A stretch of DNA of 64,000 bases from Lysinibacillus pakistanensis (GCA_001312325.1 BBDJ01000026.1:1-64000); one strand, 5' to 3'; numbered from the stretch's first letter, positions 1 through 10,452 are shown. The notes: generated by a model from the sequence alone, not told the origin. Numbers and translations: made by a program.

Positions 1-37
1 AAGTTTAACCTACTTTAAATAAAACTCTTCTTTAAGA

Positions 38-863
38 TCACTTCCAAAAATCATCAAATATTGTTATCGGCATATGGCGTTTATGCTGAGAACGTAAATA
101 ATATCCTTCTAATGTATTACGTGCTTCTTCAGGAATAGTCTTTCCCTCTAAATAATCATCAATTTGATCATATGTTACACCAAGTGCTTGCTCATCTGGT
201 AGGGATGGGCGATTTTCCTCTAAATCAGCAGTTTGGTGTTTTTAAATATAAATGTTCTGGGCAATCAAGCGCAGCTAATAATTGCCTACCTTGACGTTTA
301 TTGAGGCGGAAGATGGGCATCAAATCCGCACCCCCATCTCCAAACTTTGTGTAAAAACCCGTAATTGCTTCAGCAGCGTGGTCCGTTCCTAATACGACAG
401 CATTATTCATAGCAGCAATCGCATATTGTGCCTTCATTCGCTCACGTGCCTTTTCATTTCCCTTTACAAAATCACTTATCTGAATTCCCGCATCCGCTAA
501 TGCTTGAACGCTTGCATCGACAGCACCTTTAATATTCACTGTAAAGGCTTTTGTTGGTTTAATATAATCGATGGCATCCTGACAGTCCTTTTCATCAGCC
601 TGAACACCATATGGTAAGCGTATAGCATAAAAAGAATATGTCGCCTCTTCTGACTCCCCATTTAACTCATCAACCGCAAGCTGCGCTAATTTCCCTGTTA
701 ATGTAGAATCCTGTCCACCAGATATTCCCAGAACAAATCCTTTTACAAACCTATATCGGCGGGCATATTCCTTTAAAAAATCAATGGATTTACGAATTTC
801 CTCCTGCACATTAATAGTAGAGTTCACTCGTAATTCCTGAATAATCTGCTGCTGTAAAGTCAT
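38..863 (-). CDS. nadE: NH3-dependent NAD+ synthetase (NadE), one frameshift
   Basis: Last step of NAD synthesis: ATP-dependent amidation of nicotinate adenine dinucleotide, in the cytoplasm. The N-terminal part carries the P-loop SGGQDST of the N-type ATP pyrophosphatase fold near residue 48 and the conserved GTDHAAEA and FGDGGADL segments. The literal frame ends at 225, but a shift at an AA/AAA near 231 restores a C-terminus with [13 protein letters not shown] and stop at 38-40, giving about 274 residues, the usual length for Bacillales NadE (about 272). The start at 863 lies 18 bp after the pncB stop, so the two form an NAD salvage operon. I regard the break as a base-calling error. Confidence 0.95.
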
Positions 864-881
864 TTGTTGTTCACTCCTTCC

Positions 882-2343
882 TTATAATCGATTGACCATT
901 TCACGCACTTCTTCGATATTTCGCATTTTATTGTCCCAACATTTTTGGCTTAAATCGACAGGGTATTCCTCAGGATTCATAGCACGCTTATATTCATCCC
1001 ATAACAATTCTAAATTATTCGCAGCATAATCGCGCATTTCTTCCAATGTTGGATTTTGATAATGGATGGCTCCATTTTTAATTACATGTTGATGTAAGTT
1101 TTTTTTGCTTCGAAGTTTGTAACAAATTTCGAAACAAAGGTATGAACAGGGTGGAACATTTTTATTCGTTCCTCTGCTTGTGGGTTTTCATCCTGCATCG
1201 TAATATATCTCCCTCTGCCTTACCGTTCTTTCGATCGATAATTCGATAAACATTTTTAAGACCAGGTGTCGAAACTTTTTCAGCATTCGCAGAAATTTTT
1301 ATTGTATCTTCTAATTGACCCTCTTCATTTTCGATGGCAACCATTTTATAGACAGCCCCTAAAGCAGGTTGATCGTAAGCTGTAATAAGCTTTGTACCGA
1401 TTCCCCATACATCCACTTTTGCACCTTGTGCCTTTAAGTTTAAAATGGTGTATTCATCTAAATCATTGGATACGATAATTTTGGCATTGTGGAAACCTGC
1501 TTCATCTAACATACGACGAGCTTCTTTTGACAAAAATGCTATATCACCACTATCTAAACGAATGCCAATAAAATTAATTTTATCCCCAAGTTCTTTAGCT
1601 ACTTTAATGGCTGTCGGCACACCTGATTTTAACGTATTGTAAGTATCCACAAGGAACACGCAATCTCGGTGACGTTTTGCATATGCATGGAATGCATCGT
1701 AATCATTTTTATAAGCTTGAACAAGTGCATGTGCATGGGTACCTGAAACTGGTATATGAAAAAGTTTCCCTGCACGAACATTACTTGTAGAAGCAAAGCC
1801 ACCAATAAACGCTGCCCTTGTTCCCCAAATGGCTGCATCCATCTCCTGAGCACGTCTTGTGCCAAATTCCATTGCTGCTTCATTTTTAATAATTTGCTTA
1901 ATACGACTAGCCTTTGTTGCAATTAAAGTTTGGTAATTCACAATATTAAGAAGGGCTGTTTCAATTAGCTGTGCCTCTACTAACGGTGCTTCAATGCGAA
2001 CGATTGGTTCATTAGCGAAAACAAGCTCCCCCTCCACCATGGAGTACATATCTCCTGTGAATCGGATATTTTTCAAATAATCAATAAAGTCTTCTTTATA
2101 GCCTACCTCTTCTCGTAAATAGGTTATATCTGAATCGCTGAAACTAAAATTGCGTAAATAATCAAGCATTCTTTCTAATCCAGCAAAAATGGCATATCCA
2201 TTGCCAAATGGTAATTTTCTGAAATATAATTCAAAAACTGCTTTTCTATTATGTATACCATCCGCCCAATACGACTCTGCCATATTGATTTGGTATAAGT
2301 CTGTGTGCAGTGCTAAGCTATCATCTGCATAGTGTGAACTCAC
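882..2343 (-). CDS. pncB: Nicotinate phosphoribosyltransferase (PncB), two frameshifts
   Basis: Salvages nicotinate with PRPP to nicotinate mononucleotide; NadE immediately downstream completes NAD synthesis. The N-terminus LHTDLYQINMAESYW and the FGTRRAQ, SGTHAHA and RLDSGD segments are typical of the family. The uninterrupted frame stops at 1162, but restoring one T near 1203 and shortening an A8 run near 1100 extends the protein to a stop at 882-884 (about 486 residues, near the 490 of Bacillus homologues). The start is GTG at 2343 with an AAGGGG ribosome binding site six bases upstream. Promoter not firmly identified; TATACT lies near 2381. Confidence 0.93.
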
Positions 2344-2559
2344 AAATAACCCCTTCTTCCGCTTTGATAATTAGTCCTAGTATACACTATATACCCAAAT
2401 TCTTGCGTTTTACATTCTTCTGTTTCAATGTTAGATTTCCTCACATTAATAATCAGAAAATTTAGAACTCGACACATTTTAGACACATATTTTAGTACCG
2501 CTTACATTCCCCCTATAAAAACATTTTACTTAATATATTACGGCAATCGAAACATTATG

Positions 2560-2576
2560 TGTAATATAACATGACA
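2560..2576 (+). promoter_or_regulatory. TnrA/GlnR-like nitrogen box upstream of glnK
   Basis: TGTAATATAACATGACA matches the 17-bp TnrA/GlnR pattern TGTNA-N7-TNACA. Its centre (2568) is about 50 bp upstream of the start expected from the -10 element TTTAAT at 2606-2611, the same spacing as the TnrA-activated nrgAB promoter of B. subtilis. Activation under nitrogen limitation is inferred from that geometry. Confidence 0.75.
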
Positions 2577-2605
2577 TCTATACCAAAAAAAATAATTGCG
2601 TTGTT

Positions 2606-2611
2606 TTTAAT
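2606..2611 (+). promoter_or_regulatory. -10 element of the glnK-amtB promoter
   Basis: TTTAAT (5 of 6 to consensus). No good -35 at 17 bp, as expected of an activator-dependent promoter with the TnrA-like box at about -50. Confidence 0.55.
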
Positions 2612-2656
2612 GCCGTTTTAACATGTAAAATAAATTAACGCAAGGAGCTGGTTTCA

Positions 2657-2998
2657 ATGAAAAAAATCGAAGCAATTATTCGTCCTGAAGTTTTCGGCGC
2701 TGTTAGGGACGGACTTGCACAGGAAGGAATTGCAGGGCTAAGTGTTTCCGAAATTGCAGGCTGTGGACGTCAGCTAGGTCGCACTGGTTTATTCCGTGGC
2801 AACACGTACGAAATTGAATTTTTACCAAAGTTGAAATTAGAAATGATTGTTGATGATGAAAAAGTTGATCCTATTGTGGCCGTAATTTTACGAGATGCTG
2901 CAACCGGCAAAGTTGGTGACGGTAAAATATTCATTTATCCAGTAGAACAGGCAATTCGAATCCGTACTAAAGAAGTCGGCTCAATTGCCGTAGAATAA
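2657..2998 (+). CDS. glnK: Nitrogen regulatory protein PII (GlnK/NrgB)
   Basis: Small trimeric PII signal protein that binds the AmtB channel and, in Bacillus, helps hold TnrA at the membrane. The 113-residue frame is intact and has the T-loop GRTGLFRGNTYEIEFLPK (residues about 41-58) and the ATP-binding B-loop GKVGDGKIF (residues about 84-92). Start is ATG at 2657 after AAGGAG. The stop overlaps the ribosome binding site AAGGGGGA of amtB, 13 bp upstream of its ATG, so the pair is translated as one operon. The TnrA-like box upstream fits nitrogen-limited expression. Confidence 0.95.
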   Translation: MKKIEAIIRPEVFGAVRDGLAQEGIAGLSVSEIAGCGRQLGRTGLFRGNTYEIEFLPKLKLEMIVDDEKVDPIVAVILRDAATGKVGDGKIFIYPVEQAIRIRTKEVGSIAVE

Positions 2999-3011
2999 GG
3001 GGGAATTATAT

Positions 3012-4306
3012 ATGGATGCGGTTCTATTATCGGTAAATTTAGTTTGGGTAATGTTAGGTACAGTTTTAGTATTTTTTTATGCACGCTGGATTTGCAATGG
3101 TTGAGGCTGGCTTTACACGTTCTAAAAACGCGGTCAATATTATTATGAAAAACTTTCTAACGATTTCACTAGGCGGTATTATTTACTTTTTATGTGGATA
3201 CGCAATTATGTTTGGTGATACTGCAGGAGGTTTATTTGGTACAAGTGGCTTTGCTTTACAAGGTGTAGATGATCTTTCCTTCTTTATCTTCCAAACAATG
3301 TTTGCAGCTACAGGCGCAACCATTTTATCTGGTGCGGTAGCTGAGCGTACAAATATTTTTGCTTATATCGGCGTTATTATACTCATGACATTAGTAGTTT
3401 ACCCTGTTGTCGGTCATTGGGTGTGGAGTGGTCAGGGCTGGTTAACAGATCTTGGATTTATTGATTTCGCAGGCTCAACAGTAGTTCACTTAACAGGGGC
3501 TGTAGCTGCATTTGTAGCAGCGGCGATGATTGGACCACGTCTTGGTAAATATGAGAACGGTCGTGTTCATGTCATCACAGGACACAGTATTCCTTTGGGC
3601 TCTCTTGGTGTATTTTTACTTTGGTTCGGTTGGTTTGGCTTTAATGGAGCATCTACCTTAGCAGCTGATCCTGAACTAGTGCCTAGCGTTATTGCCAATA
3701 CATTCTTTGCAGCCGCTGCCGGAGTTGTCGCAACTGCTTTTTATACGAAGTTTCGATATGGACATATTGATGGCTCACTTACATTAAACGGTGCTTGGCA
3801 GGACTTGTCGGCATTACAGCTGGTGCGGCTAATGTTAGTGTTATGGGTTCTATCATCATTGGTTTAATTGCAGCTCCATTACTTGTAGAAGGTGTACGTT
3901 TCATCGAATGGAAATTGAAAGTTGATGACCCTGTTGGTGCCATTGCCGTACATGGAATCTGTGGTATTTGGGGGACTCTCGCAGTAGGTCTGTTTGATAT
4001 AAATGGTCAAGGGTTATTCTACGGTGGCGGCATCAGCTTCTAGGCGTGCAAGCAATTGGGATTATCGCTACCATTGCCTGGGTTAGCATTTCTGTAACAA
4101 TCGGTTTATTTATTATTAAAGCATTTGTACCATTACGTGTTTCTGCAGAGGAAGAAATCGCTGGTTTGGATGTTATTGAGCATGGTACACCAGCCTATGA
4201 ATACCAGGATATTTTCAAAGGCTCTGCCGTTAAAGGTGAAACATTCGCCCATCGTTTAACACATTTTGGAAAAACGCAAACCAATATTCAAGAGGAACAT
4301 GTCTAA
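3012..4306 (+). CDS. amtB: Ammonium transporter AmtB/NrgA, three frameshifts
   Basis: Trimeric membrane channel for ammonium, regulated by GlnK. The true start is ATG 3012 ([15 protein letters not shown]), preceded by AAGGGGGA; a T7 run at 3072-3078 breaks the frame. Two one-T losses near 3797 and 4041 break it again. Corrected length is about 431 residues with about eleven hydrophobic segments. Family signatures visible are [32 protein letters not shown], the [22 protein letters not shown] segment around the pore histidines, and [12 protein letters not shown] hairpin terminator follows at 4321. Confidence 0.93.
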
Positions 4307-4319
4307 TATTTGATATTAT

Positions 4320-4362
4320 AAGAATCTGCATAGCTTCTATAGATGACATGCAGATTCTTTTC
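4320..4362 (+). terminator. Rho-independent terminator after amtB
   Basis: Stem AGAATCTGCA (4321-4330) / TGCAGATTCT (4349-4358) followed by TTTCC. Confidence 0.75.
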
Positions 4363-4469
4363 CTGAATTAATAAACGTGTGGATTTACTGATTATTCCTT
4401 GAAGTCTTACGCTCAAACATGTGATTTTGTTGGAGCAAACTTTTTATTACAACGCATTCTTTATCGAAA

Positions 4470-4979
4470 TCAATTTCTTCCAGCTCTCTCCATTTCAAGT
4501 AAAAATTCTTTCATTGCCAATCCACTCCGAAAACCTGTTAATTTACCATTTTTCCCAATCACACGATGACATGGAATAATCGCCAATATTGGATTAGCCC
4601 CTATTGCACCACCTACCGCTCTTACTGCCTTCGGATTACCTATGCGGTGTGCAATATCAGAATAAGATGCCGTTGTACCGTATGGTAGCTCCATCAGTGC
4701 GTCCCATACTGCTAGCTGAAATGGAGTCCCTTTGATATGTATCGGCAAATCAAATTCTGTAAGCTCTTTATTAAAATAAGCCGTAAATTGCTTAATATAT
4801 GGCTGTAATTTTGCTTTATTCTCTTCAAAGCGAAAGCCTTTAAATGGCTTTTTGGCCCATACTTCTACCTCTTCAAATGATGCATTTGGTGTTCCAATAT
4901 ATACGAGACCTTCATCTGAGGCTACGATATACATATTACCTTGTGCATATGTTAATGTATCTACATACAATACATTCAT
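4470..4979 (-). CDS. ogt: Methylated-DNA-protein-cysteine methyltransferase (Ogt)
   Basis: Suicide repair enzyme that moves the alkyl group from O6-alkylguanine to its own cysteine. The acceptor motif IPCHRVIG is present near residue 138, with the helix-turn-helix DNA-binding segment LPYGTTASYSDIAHRIG and the GFRSGLAMKEFLL C-terminus. I start at the ATG at 4979 (MNVLYVD), which follows an AAGGGGA ribosome binding site at a normal distance; an in-frame ATG at 5003 lies upstream of that site. 169 residues, the usual size, frame intact. It stands alone between two + strand operons. Confidence 0.93.
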   Translation of the reverse strand: MNVLYVDTLTYAQGNMYIVASDEGLVYIGTPNASFEEVEVWAKKPFKGFRFEENKAKLQPYIKQFTAYFNKELTEFDLPIHIKGTPFQLAVWDALMELPYGTTASYSDIAHRIGNPKAVRAVGGAIGANPILAIIPCHRVIGKNGKLTGFRSGLAMKEFLLEMERAGRN

Positions 4980-5090
4980 TTTCCATTCCCCTTCCATTTT
5001 CACAGACTACAAAATGGTAAAATAGCTGTAGCCTTTATTCATTTCATGATAAAGTTATTGTACCTATTAGTATAAAGGAGTTTCAACCGC

Positions 5091-5824
5091 ATGAATATGT
5101 TATACGAGCCTTCTATTCACCTTCAGCAGGTCAGCTTTTCAGCAAATGGCAAGACCATCTTAAAATCGATTACTGGGTCATTCCCTAAAGGAAAAATTAC
5201 CACTTTAGTCGGTCCATCTGGTGCTGGCAAAACAACTCTACTAAAATTATGCAATGGCTTATTATCACCTACAGATGGTCAAATATTAATTGATAATCAA
5301 CCTATTTCTACATATGAACCAACCGCTTTAAGAAGACATGTCGGCATCGCCCTTCAGGCAGCACCTATGATCAACGGGACTGTGTTTGAAAATCTCTCAC
5401 TTCCTCGTTCATTACAAGGAAAAAAAGCTTACAAAAGAAGAAGCCATTCAATATTTACAAGATGTCGGACTTGATCAAAGCTTTTTACAGCGCTCTATAA
5501 ATGGATTATCAGGTGGACAACGACAAAAAGTCTCTATTGCGAGAACGCTTATTAATCAGTCCTCCATTTTATTATTAGATGAAATCACCTCTGCACTGGA
5601 CCGTCAATCTGTCCAGGATATCGAGACACTCATTACTACCATTAACAAAAAAATACAATGTCACAATGATCTGGATTACACATAATTTGCAGCAAGCATT
5701 AACAATTGGGCACTTCACATGGGTCATGATGGATGGTGAACTGATTGAAACAGGAAAAAGCTCTCTACTGAAAGCACCTGTAAATCCACGTGTAGCAGAA
5801 TTTGTACAGGGGGCGAATGTATGA
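5091..5824 (+). CDS. fetA: FetA/YbbL-type ABC transporter ATPase, two frameshifts
   Basis: ATPase partner of a UPF0014 membrane protein; the E. coli pair FetAB exports iron and protects from peroxide. Walker [10 protein letters not shown] is near residue 44, the signature LSGGQRQK near 142, Walker [13 protein letters not shown] near 162. A7 runs at 5420-5426 and 5648-5654 each cost the frame; corrected length is 243 residues. AAAGGAG precedes the ATG at 5091. The stop overlaps the next start as ATGA, so translation is coupled. The iron role is family knowledge, not shown here. Confidence 0.85.
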
Positions 5825-6575
5825 CATTTACAACATTATCTCTGACATTAATTTTTGTTTTTATCCCTCTGCTACTATCAAAAACATTAAATCTTGGACT
5901 TGAAAAAGATACAATTATTGCTACAATACGCTCAATTATTCAACTGCTTGCAGTAGGCTATATCTTAAAATTTGTCTTTGATGCCCAAAGCTTTCTTTAT
6001 ATTTTCCTTATGGTTGCATTAATGATCGTAGTGGCAACATTAAATGCTCGCAAAAAAAGGAGAGGGTATTCAAGGTATCACGTGGAAAATAGCTTTGACT
6101 TTAGTTGTAATCGAAGCTGTCACACAGGGCGTTTTACTCGGCTTTCATATTGTTCCAGCAACTGCACAATATATTATTCCCATTAGCGGCATGCTCATTG
6201 GTAATTCTATGGTATTGTCCATTCTATTTTTAAATCGTTTTACAGCAGAGATTACCAATCGACATGACGAAATTGAATTAATTTTATCACTTGGTGGCAC
6301 GCCTAAACAGGCTATTCATCGACAGCTAATAAATGCTGTTAAAGCAAGTATGATTCCTACAATTGAGAGTCAAAAAAACCATCGGACTCGTTCAACTGCC
6401 TGGCATGATGAGTGGTCAAATTATCGGTGGTGCAGACCCTATACAAGCAGTCCAATTTCAACTCTTAATTATTTTTGCTCTCCTCACAACAGCGACATTA
6501 TCAAGCATAATGATAGGTTTTTTAAGCTATCCTGCTCTTTTTAACAAACGCATGCAAATTCTTGAAATGAAATAA
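5821..6575 (+). CDS. fetB: FetB/UPF0014 membrane permease, two frameshifts
   Basis: Membrane half of the transporter with the upstream ATPase. The corrected protein of 250 residues has about seven hydrophobic segments and the UPF0014 hallmarks: GLEKDTIIATIRSIIQLLAVGY near the N-terminus, IIPISGMLIGNSM in the middle, and LGGTPKQA and LPGMMSGQIIGGADP in the C-terminal half. A7 runs at about 6053 and 6371 split the frame; both read correctly as A6. It is homologous to B. subtilis YjkA. The start ATG at 5821 overlaps the ATPase stop. Confidence 0.88.
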
Positions 6576-6648
6576 CGATTGTGGTGAAATCGATATAACT
6601 TTTATAAATTATGTTATACTAAAAAGAAAAGCAGTGAGGAGAATGACC

Positions 6649-7653
6649 ATGGTATTACGCGATTTTTTCATCCATTTATCTGAAAACCAACTATTAAATA
6701 GTGCTGCAAAAAAATATGGCCTTAAATTAGGAGCACAAAGTGTAGTAGCTGGTACAAATATTGAGGAAACAATTGCAAGCATCAAAGAGCTGAACGCACA
6801 TAATATCTCTTGCACAGTGGATAATTTAGGAGAATTTGTTTCAACTGAAGAAGAAGCAACAAAGGCAAAAGAACAAATCCTCGCTGTTATTGAAGCTATT
6901 CACGAAAATGGTGTCGATGCCCATATTTCGTTAAAACCATCGCAATTAGGATTAGATATCGATGTTGATTTTTGCTACGATAATTTATACGAGATTGTAG
7001 AAAAAGCGGCGGCTTATGATATATTTGTGAACTTTGATATGGAAAACTATGGTCGTTTACAGACATCATTCGATATGGTTGAGGAGCTTTCCAAAACTTT
7101 TAATAATGTGGGTACTGTTATTCAATCATACTTCTACCGTGCAAAAGACGATATCGAGAAATTTAAGGACTACCGTTTACGTATCGTAAAAGGCGCTTAT
7201 AAAGAGCCTGTTGAGGTTGCCTTCCAAGATAAATTAGATATTGATTTAAATTTCATTGAGTTAATCGAATATCATTTACTTCATGGCAAATTCACGTCCA
7301 TTGCAACACATGACCATAATGTAATAGCACATGTAAAACGCTTTGTAGCTGATCATAATATTCCATTAGATAAATTTGAATTCCAAATGCTTTATGGCTT
7401 CCGTACAGACATGCAAAAAGAGCTTGCTAATGAAGGCTATAATTTCTGTGTATATGTACCATTTGGTGAGGATTGGTACGGCTACTTTATGCGCCGTTTA
7501 GCTGAGCGTCCTCAAAACCTTAATCTTGTGACAAAACAAGTATTTACGAAAAAAACAAATACAGTCCTTGCCGTAGCAGCAGGTGCATTTGTTCTGGGAC
7601 GTTTAACAAAACGTAAAAAAATAAGGTCCCACATAAAGAAGCCAGAAGCTTAA
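6649..7653 (+). CDS. Proline dehydrogenase (PutB/FadM family)
   Basis: FAD enzyme oxidising proline to pyrroline-5-carboxylate. The beta-alpha barrel signatures ISLKPSQLGLDID, FDMENYGR, RIVKGAYKEP, IATHDHN and the C-terminal YVPFGEDWYGYFMRRLAERP are visible. I start at ATG 6649 (MVLRDFF), seven bases after AGGAG; ATG 6643 and GTG 6634 are possible alternatives. After the catalytic domain is a hydrophobic stretch TVLAVAAGAFVLGRL with a basic end, unusual for the roughly 300-residue Bacillus enzymes and possibly a membrane tail. The last ten codons run into the terminator stem; if the A7 at 7615-7621 is really A6 the protein ends KRKK at 7624. Confidence 0.88.
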   Translation: MVLRDFFIHLSENQLLNSAAKKYGLKLGAQSVVAGTNIEETIASIKELNAHNISCTVDNLGEFVSTEEEATKAKEQILAVIEAIHENGVDAHISLKPSQLGLDIDVDFCYDNLYEIVEKAAAYDIFVNFDMENYGRLQTSFDMVEELSKTFNNVGTVIQSYFYRAKDDIEKFKDYRLRIVKGAYKEPVEVAFQDKLDIDLNFIELIEYHLLHGKFTSIATHDHNVIAHVKRFVADHNIPLDKFEFQMLYGFRTDMQKELANEGYNFCVYVPFGEDWYGYFMRRLAERPQNLNLVTKQVFTKKTNTVLAVAAGAFVLGRLTKRKKIRSHIKKPEA

Positions 7654-7676
7654 TTGAATAAGCTTCTGGCTTTAGT
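7641..7676 (+). terminator. Terminator after proline dehydrogenase
   Basis: Stem GCCAGAAGCTT (7641-7651) / AAGCTTCTGGC (7660-7670), loop AATTGAAT, then TTTAGTTG. Confidence 0.8.
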
Positions 7677-7741
7677 TGTGGAAATTCAAACTCTGATCTC
7701 TCAAGCACTATTAGAAATTCTTAAAAACGTGTCATAAAAAT

Positions 7742-7780
7742 AATCAGTGGGGATGAAAAAGAGCCTCACTGATTTTTTTA
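7742..7780. terminator. Bidirectional terminator between convergent genes
   Basis: Stem AATCAGTGGGG (7742-7752) / CCTCACTGATT (7764-7774) with T runs on both strands; it serves mainly the - strand gene ending at 7783. Confidence 0.7.
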
Positions 7781-7782
7781 TA

Positions 7783-8333
7783 TTATTCAATATGTAACGC
7801 AATAGTTGAAACAATTGCTTCAGCGGCATATTCCCATTTACCATCAATAAAACTACCTAATTTTTGCCCAAGTTCTTGTATCATTTCGAGCGTAACCGGA
7901 ATATCATTCTTTTGTGCTAATGTAGCAAGAAATGGAGCAGATAAACTTGTCCAACCTCCACGGTCAATTTTAAGCTCTACTTGCTTTACTTCTCCATTTT
8001 CTATATCAATACGGTAGTATAACTGATCATCCGGACGCCAGCTTAAGTGATGAGATATTTGCCCATTTACGACTGTTAAATTATTCTTTTTCGAAATAGA
8101 AGCTGGTTTCACATTAAATTCATGACCTAGTACATTTAATTTTTTTTAATTTCAGGACCGACTAATGCCGCCTGAACAGCTATATCCATATTACTTTGTA
8201 ATGATGTCTCCGTCTCAACTACTGAATCAACCATATCGTTGCTTGCAGCAAAAACGGCTGAAGGATATGCGCTAGTAACGACAAATGTTGTTGCTAATAA
8301 CGCTGTTGAAGTAACTTTCATAATTTTTCTCAT
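7783..8333 (-). CDS. Secreted protein of unknown function, one frameshift
   Basis: Not recognised. The start is probably ATG 8333 (MRKIMKVTSTALL) after a GGGAAGG site; ATG 8345 lies too close to that site. A signal peptide with hydrophobic core TALLATTFVVTSAYPSAVFA ends in an AxA-type site near residue 30. An A8 run at about 8142-8149 breaks the frame; as A6 it joins ...VGPEIKKLNVLGHEF to the rest, 182 residues in total. The mature part has a segment WRPDDQLYYRIDIENGEVKQVELK resembling a beta-rich domain. It stands alone between two terminators. Confidence 0.7.
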
Positions 8334-8429
8334 AATTATTTCCATCCTTCCCGTTAAAATGATTATTTTTTTCTAAATCTTATCATTAATAGTCAAAATA
8401 TACAATATATTAATATATTTTTTTGTAAT

Positions 8430-8475
8430 GACAAAAGGCACTGAATTTAAATAATTCAATGCCTTTTGTCTATTT
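8430..8475. terminator. Strong hairpin terminator between the desR operon and the secreted-protein gene
   Basis: Long stem GACAAAAGGCA (8430-8440) / TGCCTTTTGTC (8460-8470) extended by TGAATTT/AATTCA; it ends the des-desK-desR transcript on the - strand. Confidence 0.75.
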
Positions 8476-8523
8476 TCAACCCATATATTTGTATAGGTAT
8501 AAGGATATTCATTCTTAAGCTAC

Positions 8524-9134
8524 TTATTTATTCCATCCTTTTTCTTTAAAGCGGGCGATGGCTTCAATACGATTCCCAACATTTAATTTTTCTAAAATAG
8601 TGGAGATGTAATTACGAACAGTCCCTGCCGATAAAAATAATTCTGCAGCAATCTCTTTGGTAGTCTTACCTTCTGCAACAAGTGTCAGTACTTGGCTCTC
8701 TCGGTCAGTTAAAGGATTTTCGCTATCATCCTCATAAACAAAATCAACTAGTTCAGGTGCATAAATTCTTTTACCGTCCATAATGGTACGGATGGCACTG
8801 ACCAATTCCTCTATTGGGCTATCCTTTAGCAGATACCCTCGGACACTAGCCTTTCTAGCACGCTCAAAATAACCTGGTCTTGCAAATGTTGTTAATATAA
8901 TCACTTTACAATCAAATCCAGAGTTATGCATTTCCTCTGCAGCGTCAAGTCCAGTTTTCACCGGCATCTCAATATCCATAATACAAATATCAGGCTGATG
9001 CTCAGCTACAAGTGCCAATGCTTCCTCTCCATTTTTGGCTAAGCTACGACTTCCATATCATCCTCCATACTTAGTAAAGAGCGAAGTGCGCCTAATAGCA
9101 TACCCTGATCTTCAGCAATTACAATTCGGATCAT
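8524..9134 (-). CDS. desR: NarL-family response regulator DesR, one frameshift
   Basis: Cytoplasmic response regulator that in B. subtilis activates the fatty-acid desaturase gene on cooling. The receiver domain begins MIRIVIAEDQGMLLGALRSL with acidic ED, the phospho-acceptor aspartate in ICIMDIEMP, and K in YLLKDSP. The C-terminal LuxR-type helix-turn-helix is LTDRESQVLTLVAEGKTTKE. One T is missing near 9047 (..VVA/LAKNGEEAL..), so the uninterrupted frame starts only at 9018; the real start is ATG 9134, 16 bp after desK. Corrected length 203 residues against 199 for B. subtilis DesR. Confidence 0.92.
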
Positions 9135-9150
9135 GTTACAAGCCTCTTTT

Positions 9151-10301
9151 CTATATGTTCTTCAGGTTTTCTTTGACCTTCTGATGCGTAATTGCCACTG
9201 GAATCGACACCGTTAATGTGGTGCCCTCCTCACCTTCAATCTTAAAGGAGCCGTTTATAAATTCTAAACGTTCACGCATTCCCTTTAAGCCATTTCCTGT
9301 CTTCCATGCTTGCTTTTTCGTAATTCCTTGTCCATTATCACGGACTACCAAATATATCTCTTTAAAATTCTGATGAAAGGCAATTTCACATTTGGTAGCG
9401 CCACTATGCTTGATGACATTATTTACAGCCTCTTTTAAACACATCGATAAAACATTTTCTACAAGTGGGGGCACTTGTAATGTTTCTTTATCTCCTTCAA
9501 AAATAAATTCCATTTCAGCAGCCTTCAATATCTGAGAAATGCGCATAAGCTCATCCTCAAATTTTGTTGTTCTCATATCAGAAACTAATTCACGAACCTC
9601 TTTCAATGCAATACTAGCTGTTTGACGAATGTCCTTAATCTCTATTAAAGCCTGTTGTGGATCTCGTTCAATTAGTCTTGATGCTAAGTCACTTTTTAAG
9701 CCAATCATGGATAATTTTTGACCTAGTGTATCATGTAAATCCCGTGCAATACGTTGTCGTTCCTCAAAAACAATTAACTCAGCAATTCGCTCATTAGCCG
9801 TTTCCAGCTGCCCCTCCAAGTTTTCACGTTTATTTTTTTTGAATAAATCGTTAACGGAAGAAGTACTACCGCTAAAATTGTTAGCACAACAAACGGCAGT
9901 TGTGATAAAAATAAGTGTAGCTCCACAAAGAAACCAACACCTGTCGAAATAACCGTAAAGCCAATATGTAATCCATACATAATATAGAAGCCAACTGGTC
10001 TACGAATATTACCAATGAAGAAAGCTGTGAAAATTGATAAATACACATAGCCATACAGTATTGTCATCACGATATTAATGACCATTTCAAAGCTGATCCA
10101 CATATATACAAGGCCGTTTTTCGAATTCATAGAAAATCGATAGAAAATAAAATATAACATTAAAAAGGTAATCCCTATGGATATTTCTAAATAAGATGAT
10201 TTTCTAAAAATAAAGAAAAACGGTAGGAAACAAAAAATAATCCATAAATATATACTGAGCATTGGACTATTCGGAATAATACTGTGCCATTTCCTCAACA
10301 T
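9151..10301 (-). CDS. desK: Thermosensor histidine kinase DesK, one frameshift
   Basis: Membrane kinase that senses bilayer thickness and controls DesR. Four to five hydrophobic segments fill the first 150 residues. The HisKA_3 phosphorylation site is in IARDLHDTLGQKLSMI near residue 190, and the ATPase domain shows the N box NNVIKHSGA, DNGQGI and GLKGMRERL. The frame breaks at an eight-base run at 9832-9839; with six bases the linker reads ..SKNKRENLEGQLETANERI.. and length is about 382, near the 370 of B. subtilis DesK. The gene follows the desaturase and precedes desR, the B. subtilis order. Confidence 0.92.
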
Positions 10302-10404
10302 AATCTCACGCTCTTTCCTACTTTTCCCTTATTATAACAAGAAAATTAATTTTATGCCTGTACATGGCTTTCCTTAGCTTGTCTTCACATAGATAACTAT
10401 TTAA

Positions 10405-10438
10405 GTAAAAACAGCCATCCCTTCAGAAGAGATGGCTA
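10405..10438 (-). terminator. Terminator or attenuator between des and desK
   Basis: On the - strand, AGCCATC / GATGGCT hairpin followed by GTTTTTAC, 15 bp after the des stop. It would lower read-through from the strong des promoter into desKR. Confidence 0.65.
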
Positions 10439-10452
10439 AAAAATTTTTTTTA

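Larger units (their letters stand above)
2344..2656. other. Intergenic region between divergent pncB and glnK
   Basis: About 310 bp without a gene. It holds the divergent control regions: a TnrA/GlnR-like box and -10 for glnK (annotated separately) and, close to pncB, an imperfect TAGTGTATACTA palindrome near 2379-2390 that might be an operator but has no supporting second copy. Confidence 0.6.

Noticed and set aside
2379..2390. Imperfect palindrome TAGTGTATACTA near pncB as an NAD-regulator operator
   Set aside because: Only one short copy, overlapping the probable -10; too weak to annotate as a site.
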